From Verrucomicrobiota bacterium (lineage in GTDB: Bacteria > Verrucomicrobiota > Verrucomicrobiia > Chthoniobacterales > JAFAMB01), in assembly GCA_019236035.1 (NCBI GenBank), contig JAFAJU010000082.1, forward strand, positions 1-10,377: 10,377 bases of DNA, in the 5' to 3' direction. Position numbers and translations under genes: made by a program. Below the pieces are notes generated by a model. That model made no database searches and was not told where the DNA came from. It saw only the letters and a list, made by a program, of their open reading frames with translations. Positions 1-6,636 of this stretch are shown here, piece after piece. Numbering within the stretch: the first letter of the stretch is position 1; each line of letters starts with the position of its first letter.

Positions 1-1953
1 GCGAAAGAGATGCGCCGGGCGATTATGCGGGTCAAGCATCACAAAATTTCGACGGCCTCGCCACGTGTATTTGTCACCGGTGATCAGGTCTTCCACCTGG
101 TATGGCTCCGAGCCATCAATATTAAAGGTTTCGATCGGGACGTAAGCAAAGCCGCTCTGAGTATTGAAGGGATCAAGATTCACCAGAACCAGAATGATAT
201 TGTCGAGAGCCTCGGTTGCTTTGGAGTAGAACAATATCTGTTCGTTTTCCACCGTGTGGAATCGCAGATTCTCATACTCACGCAGAGCTCGGTTGTGACG
301 ACGTATCAGGTTCAGCTTGGTGACATAATCCTTAATGTTACCCGGCGCATTCCAATCTCGCTCTTTGAACTGATACTTTTCGGAGTTTAGATATTCTTCT
401 CTGCCCGGGACTGGAACATTTTCGCACAACTCAAATCCACTATAGATGCCGTAGACAGTAGTCAACGTGGCAGCCAGAACAGCTCGAATTAGAAATGCTG
501 GGCGCCCGCCGGTCTGAAGAAAAAATGGCAAAATATCCGGTGTGTTTGTAAAAAAATTCCCGCGGAAGTAATACTTCATTTCTGTTTGTGTGAGTTCGGT
601 GAGGTATTCCGTTAACTCCCACTTAGTATTCCGCCAGGTAAAGTAGGTATACGATTGGGTAAAGCCTCCTTTGGCCAACGCCTTCATCATCTTGGGACGA
701 GTGAAGGCTTCAGCCAGGAAAATAACATCAGGGTAATCCCGCTGAACCTCCGCGATCATCCAATCCCAAAAGGCGTTCGGCTTGGTATGGGGATTGTCAA
801 CGCGGAATATCCGGACGCCATGCTGCACCCAGAATAGAATCACCTCCTTCATCTCTTCCCAGAGATTCACCCAGTCAGGGTTATAGAAGTTTAATGGATA
901 GACATCTTCGTATTTCTTGGGAGGATTCTCGGCATATTTGATCGTTCCGTCGGGCCGATGAAAGAACCACTCGGGATGCTCTTTCACATAAGGATGATCC
1001 GGAGAGCAGTTGATCGCGAAATCGAGGGCGATTTCCATGCCTCTCGAACGAACCTGGCTGACCAGCCAGTCGAAGTCGTCAAGTGTCCCAAGCTCCGGTT
1101 CGACGGCTTTGTGGCCCCCAAATTGGCTGCCGATCGCGTACGGCACACCGGGATCTCCCGGCTCACTCGTGACCGAGTTATTTTTCCCCTTCCGCTTGGT
1201 AAACCCGATCGGATGAATCGGAGGAAAATAGATCACGTCGAACCCCATCGCTTTCGCATCGTCGATTCGGCCGAGGCAATCACGGAACTTCGATCCGGCG
1301 TTCGGCTTTCCTTCCGCCGAACGCGGAAAGAATTCGTACCACGCGGCGAACAGCGCCTCCGAACGGTCTACGACGACCGGAACATAGGGTTGAAACTCGG
1401 TCCTAAGTTCGAGGTCAGGCCACGCCGCCATCAATCCGCTCAATTCCGGGTTCTTGGCCAGTTGAGCGCCAAAGTGAGCATCGGCACTCTTAAGTTGTTT
1501 GGAAAAAGTAAGTAATCGCTCCTTGTCCTGTTTAAGTGTCGCGCGGTTCGCGGCCTTTTCCACCAGGATCGATGCCTCGTCCAGTTCCGTTCTTAGCTCG
1601 GTATTACCGGCACCGAACTTCTTTGCATATTCAATCTGCCACGACTTGAAATGGTCTTCCCACGCCTCAATCGTGAACTCATGGAGCGCGTTCTCGATGA
1701 AGTGACAGACACCCTCCCATCGATCATTCTCCGTCGGTCTCATCGGCGTCTGATGCCAGTCCGCCTGGCCAGCTTTTCGCCATTTCAGATTGGCAGACAG
1801 TTGGTCATGGCCCTCCTTGAAAACGTCCGCTGACACCTTCAGCTCTTGCCCTACCACCCTCTTGATCGGGTAACGCCCGCCGTCGAAAAACGGGTCGAGG
1901 TTTTCGATGACAACGGTTGGCAACCGTTCCAGAGTTAATTTTTTCGTGCTCAC
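1..1953 (-). CDS. glgE: Alpha-1,4-glucan:maltose-1-phosphate maltosyltransferase GlgE, 3' end cut by window
   Basis: GlgE extends alpha-1,4-glucans in the cytosol by transferring maltosyl units from alpha-maltose 1-phosphate. The window holds 651 codons; the family is usually about 650-700 residues, so only a short C-terminal tail is missing. The N-terminal part (from about residue 14, IENLDPFFDGGRYPIKR) matches the GlgE N domain. The GH13 barrel follows, with GFDVIYFPPIHPIG, then RVDNPHTKP, whose Asp386 is the expected nucleophile. FLAEAFTRPKMM carries the expected acid/base Glu415, and NTPDILP carries the third carboxylate, Asp473. The start is GTG at 1953-1951. It overlaps the stop of the upstream kinase by 4 bp (GTGA), which implies translational coupling. 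No maltokinase, TreS or GlgM, the usual makers of maltose 1-phosphate, is in the window. Family assignment is firm; the exact 3' end is not visible. Confidence 0.95.
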   Translation of the reverse strand, partial: MSTKKLTLERLPTVVIENLDPFFDGGRYPIKRVVGQELKVSADVFKEGHDQLSANLKWRKAGQADWHQTPMRPTENDRWEGVCHFIENALHEFTIEAWEDHFKSWQIEYAKKFGAGNTELRTELDEASILVEKAANRATLKQDKERLLTFSKQLKSADAHFGAQLAKNPELSGLMAAWPDLELRTEFQPYVPVVVDRSEALFAAWYEFFPRSAEGKPNAGSKFRDCLGRIDDAKAMGFDVIYFPPIHPIGFTKRKGKNNSVTSEPGDPGVPYAIGSQFGGHKAVEPELGTLDDFDWLVSQVRSRGMEIALDFAINCSPDHPYVKEHPEWFFHRPDGTIKYAENPPKKYEDVYPLNFYNPDWVNLWEEMKEVILFWVQHGVRIFRVDNPHTKPNAFWDWMIAEVQRDYPDVIFLAEAFTRPKMMKALAKGGFTQSYTYFTWRNTKWELTEYLTELTQTEMKYYFRGNFFTNTPDILPFFLQTGGRPAFLIRAVLAATLTTVYGIYSGFELCENVPVPGREEYLNSEKYQFKERDWNAPGNIKDYVTKLNLIRRHNRALREYENLRFHTVENEQILFYSKATEALDNIILVLVNLDPFNTQSGFAYVPIETFNIDGSEPYQVEDLITGDKYTWRGRRNFVMLDPHNRPAHLFR

Positions 1954-2966
1954 GCGAGTCCCTTCCTGGTTTGGGGTCTATCCGGAAGACCGGCTAAGAA
2001 ATCTCCAAAGAACCTAAAGTCCTCCGCGGCGGAAGCAACTTCGATCAGCGTTTTTATCGCCGGCTTGATATGGCGCAGGAATTCGCGTTTTTCCTTTACG
2101 AGTCCGATCACTGCGTAGGCCCCGAGCGCCTGCATCAACCGTTGAATTCCGCAATCCAAGTAAACTGTTTTGAACTCGTCAAGTTTCCAACCCTCCCCGT
2201 TCCGCTCAAAATAATATTCCAAAAGATGAACCCGTTCTTGATCTGCGAGGTCGACGTAAGGGTCGAAGAACAGCGAGGCTAGGTCGTACTGTGCCAAGCC
2301 GGGGCGCATTCCCTGAAAATCAATCAGATAGGCTTGCTCGTCCCAAATGATAATATTCTGGGATTGAAAGTCGCGGTGCACCAGGACCCTTGGGTATGAG
2401 GCTAACCGCCTGGCAAGATTCACAAACGCAGCATGCTCGCGCAGCCGCTTTATTTCAGCAGCCGGCACTTGAAAATACCGTCCGAGGCAGTTTTCCAGGC
2501 AATAATTCTGTTCCCAACGATAAAGTGATTCGTCAAATCCGGATTGCAGGCGCAAATGCGCGCAAAGTGCCAACTCCGCCCTGTGCAAAACTATCACCTG
2601 ATCGAGCACCGCCTCGTAGAAGCGACGTCGAACTGACCAGGACTCGGTCCGATAGTGCCAGAGATCTTCTTCGCCCAGATCTTGCATCCAGATCAAGCCT
2701 TGATCGTGATCATGGTAGTAGATTAGCGGCGCATTGACTCCTATTCCGTCCAAGAAATTTGCTATCGCAACGAATCGTTCGTTTTCGAACTTCTCGGGAT
2801 TGTACTTCACTAGAATCAGCGAATAATCGACGCTGAATCGTACGCGATAGTATCGCCGGTCCGAGCCACCTTTATCGAGAGGCACTATTTCGACGTGAAC
2901 ATTTTTGTAGTGCGGAAAACGCTCACGCGTTTGATGGAGTAGACACTCTAGGGCACCGTCTCGCAT
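1950..2966 (-). CDS. AmgK-like sugar kinase (COG3178, aminoglycoside phosphotransferase fold)
   Basis: This 338-residue protein has the kinase-like fold of the APH/choline kinase superfamily. Visible motifs are a glycine-containing loop (DKGGSDRRYYRV, about 31-42), a candidate ATP-binding lysine in LILVKYNP (about 50-57), the catalytic loop HRDFQSQN (Asp199, Asn204) and the metal-binding IDFQG (Asp216). It ends in a helical C-terminal lobe. The HRDFQSQN / IDFQG combination followed by YDLASLFFDPYVDL is typical of COG3178. The characterised member, AmgK, phosphorylates MurNAc or GlcNAc at the anomeric carbon. The next gene upstream encodes a nucleotidyltransferase, as in the AmgK-MurU cell-wall recycling pair. 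Its ATG lies 10 bp after that gene, without a clear Shine-Dalgarno. Its stop overlaps the glgE start. Substrate is unproven: an amino sugar is the precedent, but the glgE neighbour leaves open another sugar. Confidence 0.85.
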   Translation of the reverse strand: MRDGALECLLHQTRERFPHYKNVHVEIVPLDKGGSDRRYYRVRFSVDYSLILVKYNPEKFENERFVAIANFLDGIGVNAPLIYYHDHDQGLIWMQDLGEEDLWHYRTESWSVRRRFYEAVLDQVIVLHRAELALCAHLRLQSGFDESLYRWEQNYCLENCLGRYFQVPAAEIKRLREHAAFVNLARRLASYPRVLVHRDFQSQNIIIWDEQAYLIDFQGMRPGLAQYDLASLFFDPYVDLADQERVHLLEYYFERNGEGWKLDEFKTVYLDCGIQRLMQALGAYAVIGLVKEKREFLRHIKPAIKTLIEVASAAEDFRFFGDFLAGLPDRPQTRKGLA

Positions 2967-2976
2967 ACTATGAGGC

Positions 2977-3942
2977 TCAGGTGAAGTCGGTCTGCTCGTA
3001 AGTCCCGGGTTCGACCTTGACGCCGCCCACGATACAGGAGCGCAGCGTCGTGCTCCGGGAAATCAGTGAACCGGGAAGCAAAATCGAGCTCTCCAGAAGA
3101 ACGTCAGCTTCGACGGCGCACCTTTGACCCACGTAAGAGCCATTTTCGATTCTGGCCTTGGGCGAGACCTGGGCGGAAGGCTCAACCTGCACCGGCCATT
3201 GAGGATCGCGGACATAGTCGGGCGACCAACACTCGTATAGGATGATCTGGTGTACGTTCAAGTATTCCGCTCTTGATCCAATGTTGAACCAACGATTTTC
3301 TTCCAGTGGCAAGCCTCCAATCCGGCCCCCCGATTTGAGCCATTCGACGATGATTGGGACGAAAGATATTTTCGTGGCCTCCGGTATCCGCCTGAATACT
3401 GACGAATTCCAGACTGAGATACCGGCAAAATCGTATTCTCCGGGCTCACCAGATTCGAGAGCTCCGAGCAGGTCAACGATCCGGCCGGACCTTCGGCACC
3501 AACTAATGCTCGCGGATAGTCCGGTCTTGCGAAGAGCTAAAGTTACGTCGTTCTCTTTCAAAAAATGTTCGTTGACCAAACGCTCGACGCGCAAGTCGGT
3601 CAAGATATCGCCGCTGTAAACAATAAAAACTTCGTCACCAATCTGGTGCTCGAGGTTTTTGATGCCTCCGCCCGTCTCTAGCAAGTTTGGCTCAAACACA
3701 AGTTCGAGACGCGCACCCTGGTAGCTTTTATTCGGAAATAGTGCAGAAAATTTTTCGGGTAAATGGTGAGTGTTGATCCAGAACTCTTCGATGCCGGCCT
3801 GGCGCAGATGGTCAATAGCGAAAGTGATGAGCGGCTTTCCAAAAATGGGCAGCAACGGTTTCGGCAACACGTTCGTGAGCGGGCGAAGCCGTGTCCCTAA
3901 GCCGGCACCGAGCACGAAAGCTTTACGAACGCTCGCCATCAT
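2977..3942 (-). CDS. Sugar-1-phosphate nucleotidyltransferase with C-terminal hexapeptide-like region (MurU/ManC-like)
   Basis: This 321-residue cytosolic enzyme belongs to the NTP_transferase family, which makes NDP-sugars from a sugar 1-phosphate and an NTP. The signature loop GAGLGTRLRPLT (about 12-23) with PKPLLPIFGKPL (27-38) binds the nucleotide. SGDIL (about 110-114) holds the metal-binding Asp, and RWFNIGSRAEYL (217-228) is the usual closing motif. Residues about 250-310 carry hexapeptide-like repeats (VEPSAQVSPKARIENGSYVG) suggesting a short left-handed beta-helix. MurU is about 220 residues and lacks this tail, so the architecture also resembles GDP-mannose pyrophosphorylase relatives. 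It is first in the minus-strand operon. Two ATG codons stand in tandem (3942 and 3939); the second gives MASVRKAFVLGAG and could equally be the start. Neither has a good Shine-Dalgarno. Sugar and nucleotide specificity cannot be read from the sequence. Confidence 0.88.
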   Translation of the reverse strand: MMASVRKAFVLGAGLGTRLRPLTNVLPKPLLPIFGKPLITFAIDHLRQAGIEEFWINTHHLPEKFSALFPNKSYQGARLELVFEPNLLETGGGIKNLEHQIGDEVFIVYSGDILTDLRVERLVNEHFLKENDVTLALRKTGLSASISWCRRSGRIVDLLGALESGEPGEYDFAGISVWNSSVFRRIPEATKISFVPIIVEWLKSGGRIGGLPLEENRWFNIGSRAEYLNVHQIILYECWSPDYVRDPQWPVQVEPSAQVSPKARIENGSYVGQRCAVEADVLLESSILLPGSLISRSTTLRSCIVGGVKVEPGTYEQTDFT

Positions 3943-3997
3943 TGACGAGTGGGAACGTACCGAGCGGAGAGGTCGAGTGTAAAGCGCGAAGGAGAAC

Positions 3998-4043
3998 GCC
4001 GGGAACGTTCGCCCTTCGGCGTTCGACGTTCACCGTTCCCGGC
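3998..4043. repeat. Inverted repeat in the divergent spacer
   Basis: A 10-bp arm GCCGGGAACG at 3998-4007 is exactly complementary to CGTTCCCGGC at 4034-4043, with a 26-nt loop. The same left arm could also pair with each unit of the nearby 9-bp tandem array, so several competing hairpins are possible. An outer pair, GGAGAACG (3991-3998) with CGTTCTCC (4053-4060), could add to the structure. Function is unknown. The repeat lies in the likely leader or promoter region of the minus-strand operon. Confidence 0.55.
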
Positions 4044-4062
4044 ATTCTTCGCCGTTCTCCGC

Positions 4063-4096
4063 CGTTCCCGGCGTTCCCGGCGTTCCCGGCGTTCCC
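4063..4096. repeat. 9-bp tandem repeat, unit CGTTCCCGG, about 3.8 copies
   Basis: Three exact copies of CGTTCCCGG lie at 4063-4071, 4072-4080 and 4081-4089, followed by a partial fourth (4090-4096). Degenerate copies extend upstream to about 4034. On the minus strand each unit reads CCGGGAACG. The array sits in the spacer between the divergent nucleotidyltransferase and tolB genes. It could be a replication-slippage microsatellite or a set of protein-binding sites; the sequence alone does not decide. Confidence 0.8.
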
Positions 4097-4111
4097 TTTC
4101 CGGCGTTGTCA

Positions 4112-4138
4112 TTGACTTCCGATCTCCAGCTGTTAAAT
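4112..4138 (+). promoter_or_regulatory. Weak candidate sigma70-type promoter for tolB-pal
   Basis: TTGACT at 4112-4117 matches five of six bases of the -35 consensus. TTAAAT at 4133-4138 matches four of six at -10, with a short 15-bp spacing. If used, transcription would begin after the upstream ATG at 4137, favouring the tolB start at 4161. This is a consensus match only, and such matches occur by chance. Confidence 0.2.
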
Positions 4139-4160
4139 GGGCGGGAACGCGATCAGTACG

Positions 4161-5315
4161 ATGAAAGCTTTGTCATTAGTAGTTTCCTCCCTTGGTTTGG
4201 CAACCGGGCTCCTTGGCGCAGAATCGGCCGGACCGGTCATCACCGTCCGAAAGGGAACCTCGCTGCAAGTCGAAGTGCAAAACGTCAGCGGCGCCGCAGG
4301 CGGTGAGGCAACAAACGTTTTGAAAAATGATATTCAACTTTCTGGCGTGTTATCGCTTGGGGACGCGGGAACCGCCACCATCACACTTGGCGGGACGGCT
4401 TCCGCGAATGCTTTCAGCGGGCAAGCGACTGAAAAGACCGGCGGAGTTGTCCTGCACAAGGATTACACCGGAGAGACGCGTCGTTCCATCCATCAGTTTG
4501 TGAACGATTTAATAGAGACCCTGACAGGTCAAAAAGGCATCGCACTTTCGCGGGTAGCATTCGTGGCGGATCGAACCGGGCACAAAGAAATCTACATCTG
4601 CGACTACGACGGCGCGAAAGTAGTGCAGCTTACTCACGATAACGCAATCAGCGTAAGCCCCTCGTTGTCGGCCGACGGCCGCAGACTGGCGTACACCGGT
4701 TATCAAAGTGGTTATGCCGATATTTACCTGGTCGACCTGGGCAACGGAGCACGCAGTCGCATCATCAAGTTCCCGGGAACCAATTCCGGAGCCGCCTTCT
4801 CGCCGGACGGGAACCGCATCGCCTGCACTCTCAGCAAAGATGGAAACCCTGAGATCTATGTCACCGGGACCAATGGCGATTCGCCTTTCCGCCTGACGCG
4901 CACCCGCGGTGTGGAATCGTCGCCAACGTGGTCGCCGAATGGATCGGAGATCATCTACTCTTCCGATCAAAGAGGCAGCCCGCAACTCTATAGAATCTCA
5001 GCCGGGGGCGGTGCCGGTCGCTTGCTGGCAACCGGGTTCGGCTACAATACCCAGCCCAACTGGTCTCCCGATGGTCGGAAAGTGACCTTCAACGTCCGGA
5101 GTGGCGGGGGATTCCAGATCGCCATCTTGGATCTCGATTCCGGATCAGCCCATGTGGCTGTCAATGACGGACAGAGCCCCGTTTGGGGTGCTGATTCGCG
5201 ACACATCATTTTTTCTCGAGGCACCGGTCTTTATATGTTTGATACTGTCACTGGTCGCGAAACCCGTCTGGTAGGGGATCTCGGACGAATATCCGAGCCG
5301 ACCTGGTCCCGCTGA
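4161..5315 (+). CDS. tolB: Tol-Pal system periplasmic beta-propeller protein TolB
   Basis: TolB is the periplasmic component of the Tol-Pal complex, which ties the outer membrane to peptidoglycan during division. The start chosen at 4161 gives 384 residues beginning with a Sec signal peptide (MKALSLVVSSLGLATGLLGA). An in-frame ATG at 4137 would add eight residues ahead of it and spoil the signal. A TolB N-terminal domain follows to about residue 125, ending in a typical stretch with LIETLTGQKGIALSRVAFV. The rest is a beta-propeller of TolB/PD40 repeats, recognisable by SPSLSADGRRLAYTG, AAFSPDGNRIAC, SPTWSPNGSEIIYSS, QPNWSPDGRKVTF and SPVWGADSRHIIFS. pal follows 19 bp after the stop, the normal tolB-pal order. 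TolQ, TolR and TolA are not in the window. Confidence 0.93.
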   Translation: MKALSLVVSSLGLATGLLGAESAGPVITVRKGTSLQVEVQNVSGAAGGEATNVLKNDIQLSGVLSLGDAGTATITLGGTASANAFSGQATEKTGGVVLHKDYTGETRRSIHQFVNDLIETLTGQKGIALSRVAFVADRTGHKEIYICDYDGAKVVQLTHDNAISVSPSLSADGRRLAYTGYQSGYADIYLVDLGNGARSRIIKFPGTNSGAAFSPDGNRIACTLSKDGNPEIYVTGTNGDSPFRLTRTRGVESSPTWSPNGSEIIYSSDQRGSPQLYRISAGGGAGRLLATGFGYNTQPNWSPDGRKVTFNVRSGGGFQIAILDLDSGSAHVAVNDGQSPVWGADSRHIIFSRGTGLYMFDTVTGRETRLVGDLGRISEPTWSR

Positions 5316-5334
5316 AAGAAGAGATATTTTGCCG

Positions 5335-5829
5335 ATGAAAAAAATTGTCGCTCTGAGCTGCTTACTCGCTCTGTGCATGGCCGCCTGCCAAAAGCAACAA
5401 AAACAGGAATACGCCGGAGTGGAAGGCGATTATGTGAATGGCACACCACTCCCGCCGCGCCAGGAAGGTGTCTCATTTTTAAGCAACAATGTGGCCAAGG
5501 GTCAATTTCAACCGATCTACTTTGCGTTCGATAGTTTCGAGATCGCGCCTGATGAGGCGGGAAAACTTCAGCAGATCGGCAGCTTCATTAAAAGCGGTCG
5601 AAATAACGTTATTCTCGCCGGTTTCACCGATGAGAGGGGTACGCCCGAATACAATCGAGGCCTGGGTGAACGACGCGCGCAAGCCACTCGGAGCTATCTC
5701 CTTTCACTGGGAGTCTCGCCAGCCCGCATCCAGACGGTGAGTTTTGGACAAGAGATGCCTGTCGATCCTGGACACAGCGAATCTGCCTGGGCGAAAAACC
5801 GACGTGTCGAAACCGGTGTGGTCCGTTGA
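5335..5829 (+). CDS. pal: Peptidoglycan-associated lipoprotein Pal
   Basis: Pal is an outer-membrane lipoprotein that binds peptidoglycan and TolB. From ATG 5335 the protein has 164 residues. The signal peptide MKKIVALSCLLALCMAAC ends in a lipobox-like MAAC, with Cys18 as the expected lipidation site. A flexible linker leads to an OmpA_C/Pal domain from about residue 58. It starts with IYFAFDSFEIAPDEAGKL and contains TDERGTPEYN and LGERRAQA, whose Asp and Arg are the residues that contact diaminopimelate in this family. It ends with KNRRVETG. A purine-rich AGAAGAGA (5317-5324) may serve as ribosome binding site. An upstream in-frame TTG at 5329 would add only two residues. The gene lies 19 bp behind tolB, so co-transcription is likely. 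A strong hairpin about 120 bp downstream may end the transcript. Confidence 0.93.
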   Translation: MKKIVALSCLLALCMAACQKQQKQEYAGVEGDYVNGTPLPPRQEGVSFLSNNVAKGQFQPIYFAFDSFEIAPDEAGKLQQIGSFIKSGRNNVILAGFTDERGTPEYNRGLGERRAQATRSYLLSLGVSPARIQTVSFGQEMPVDPGHSESAWAKNRRVETGVVR

Positions 5830-5857
5830 ACGAGAGAACAAAACTGCGCGGCCACCT

Positions 5858-5905
5858 AGCCCGCAGAAATCAGCGATAGCCGAAGCCACGAGCTCATTGC
5901 GGGCT
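5858..5905. repeat. Short inverted repeat downstream of pal
   Basis: AGCCCGCA (5858-5865) is complementary to TGCGGGCT (5898-5905), enclosing a 32-nt loop. It lies in the non-coding stretch between pal and the sigma gene, ahead of the stronger hairpin at 5951. It may be a weak RNA structure in the pal 3' untranslated region or chance. No gene was recognised in this spacer. Confidence 0.3.
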
Positions 5906-5950
5906 CGAAAGCGGAATCGTCCGGGCGTAGCCGGGGAATTCTGCTGCCTG

Positions 5951-5998
5951 AGCCTGCATCGCTCAAAAATCTCTAAGGATTTGTGAGCGATGCAGGCT
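5951..5998. repeat. 48-bp palindromic hairpin, copy 1; possible terminator of tolB-pal
   Basis: The arms AGCCTGCATCGCTCAAAAAT (from 5951) and ATTTGTGAGCGATGCAGGCT (to 5998) pair over about 22 bp around a CTAA loop. There is one A/G mismatch (5966 with 5983) and one G-T pair near the loop. A second copy at 8192-8239 differs at only two of 48 positions. The 3' side is TTCTCTGC, with no long T-run, so it is not a classical intrinsic terminator, although a stem this strong could stop transcription or protect mRNA 3' ends. It lies 50 bp before the sigma factor start. Confidence 0.85.
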
Positions 5999-6048
5999 TT
6001 CTCTGCTTACTTGGAGTTTTGATCCGCTATTTGCAGAGTAGAGGTTGA

Positions 6049-6636
6049 ATGGACGACCAGAACTTGCCCGACGATGAAACGTTGGTTCGCCAGACTCAGG
6101 ACGGCGACACTCGGGCCTTTGATCTCCTGTGGCAGAAGTACAGTCCGCGGATCTACGCGCTGATCTACAATATGACCGCCAATCATGACGATGCGAACGA
6201 TCTGCTTCTAGAAATCTTTGCCAAAGCCTATCGGTCCATTAATGGATTCCGGGGAAAATCAAGTTTCTACACTTGGATTCACGCCATCGCGGTCAACATG
6301 ACGATCAATTTCGTAAAAAAGCGTGGCCGTCGCTTTCAGATGAGTCTGGACGACTTGGACGCAAATGTGCAGAATGACAAGGAATTCATTGATTTAACGG
6401 CGCCGAATACGCCCATTCGTGAGGTAGATCTTGCAGAACTTCAACAGAGATTGAACGAAGCGATGATGAAGCTGTCTGTTGAGCATAGAGCAGTGGTCAC
6501 GATGTTTGACATCCAAGGTATGCCTCATGCTGAGATCGCAAAAATTCTCGGAATCCCCGAGGCGACCGTGCGTTCGCGATTATTCTACGCACATCGGCAG
6601 TTGCAGAATTACCTCGAGGAGTTTAGAAAGAAATGA
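6049..6636 (+). CDS. ECF RNA polymerase sigma factor (RpoE-like)
   Basis: This 195-residue protein is a group 4 (ECF) sigma factor, which directs RNA polymerase to a dedicated set of promoters. Region sigma2 spans about residues 20-93: FDLLWQKYSPRIYALIY, then DDANDLLLEIFAKAYRSINGF, then FYTWIHAIAVNMTINFVKKR, the -10-contacting part. A charged linker (about 95-130) leads to sigma4 (about 133-187), with the helix-turn-helix MPHAEIAKILGIPEATVRSR. A GAGGT motif at 6041-6045 just before the ATG is a plausible ribosome binding site. The stop overlaps the next gene's ATG (ATGA), implying coupled translation with its probable anti-sigma factor. I saw no convincing ECF-type promoter upstream, so autoregulation cannot be claimed. 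Family is clear; the regulon is unknown. Confidence 0.93.
   Translation: MDDQNLPDDETLVRQTQDGDTRAFDLLWQKYSPRIYALIYNMTANHDDANDLLLEIFAKAYRSINGFRGKSSFYTWIHAIAVNMTINFVKKRGRRFQMSLDDLDANVQNDKEFIDLTAPNTPIREVDLAELQQRLNEAMMKLSVEHRAVVTMFDIQGMPHAEIAKILGIPEATVRSRLFYAHRQLQNYLEEFRKK

Noticed and set aside
10..390. Plus-strand open frame of 126 codons at the left edge
   Set aside because: It lies opposite the C-terminal part of glgE, whose minus-strand reading is convincing.
958..1515. Plus-strand open frame of 185 codons
   Set aside because: It is antisense to the well-conserved glgE coding sequence and its product looks like no family I recognise.
3998..4096. CRISPR array
   Set aside because: The repeats are 9 bp and directly abutting, with no spacers and no cas genes nearby.
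3891..4164. Open frames through the 9-bp repeats encoding FPA-type repeats
   Set aside because: A 9-bp tandem array stays in frame by arithmetic. The frames overlap genes on either side and show no domain.
4509..4985. Minus-strand open frame of 158 codons
   Set aside because: It is antisense to the TolB propeller repeats; GC-rich coding sequence often leaves such open shadows.
5913..5940. ECF-type autoregulatory promoter (GGAAT motifs) upstream of the sigma gene
   Set aside because: No matching -10 element was found at suitable spacing, and the region runs into the hairpin.
5744..5986. Plus-strand open frame of 80 codons after pal
   Set aside because: It overlaps pal in another frame and ends inside the palindromic hairpin, with composition unlike a real protein.
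5951..5998. Classical rho-independent terminator
   Set aside because: The stem is strong, but no T-run follows it or its second copy, so it is annotated as a palindromic repeat with only a possible terminator role.
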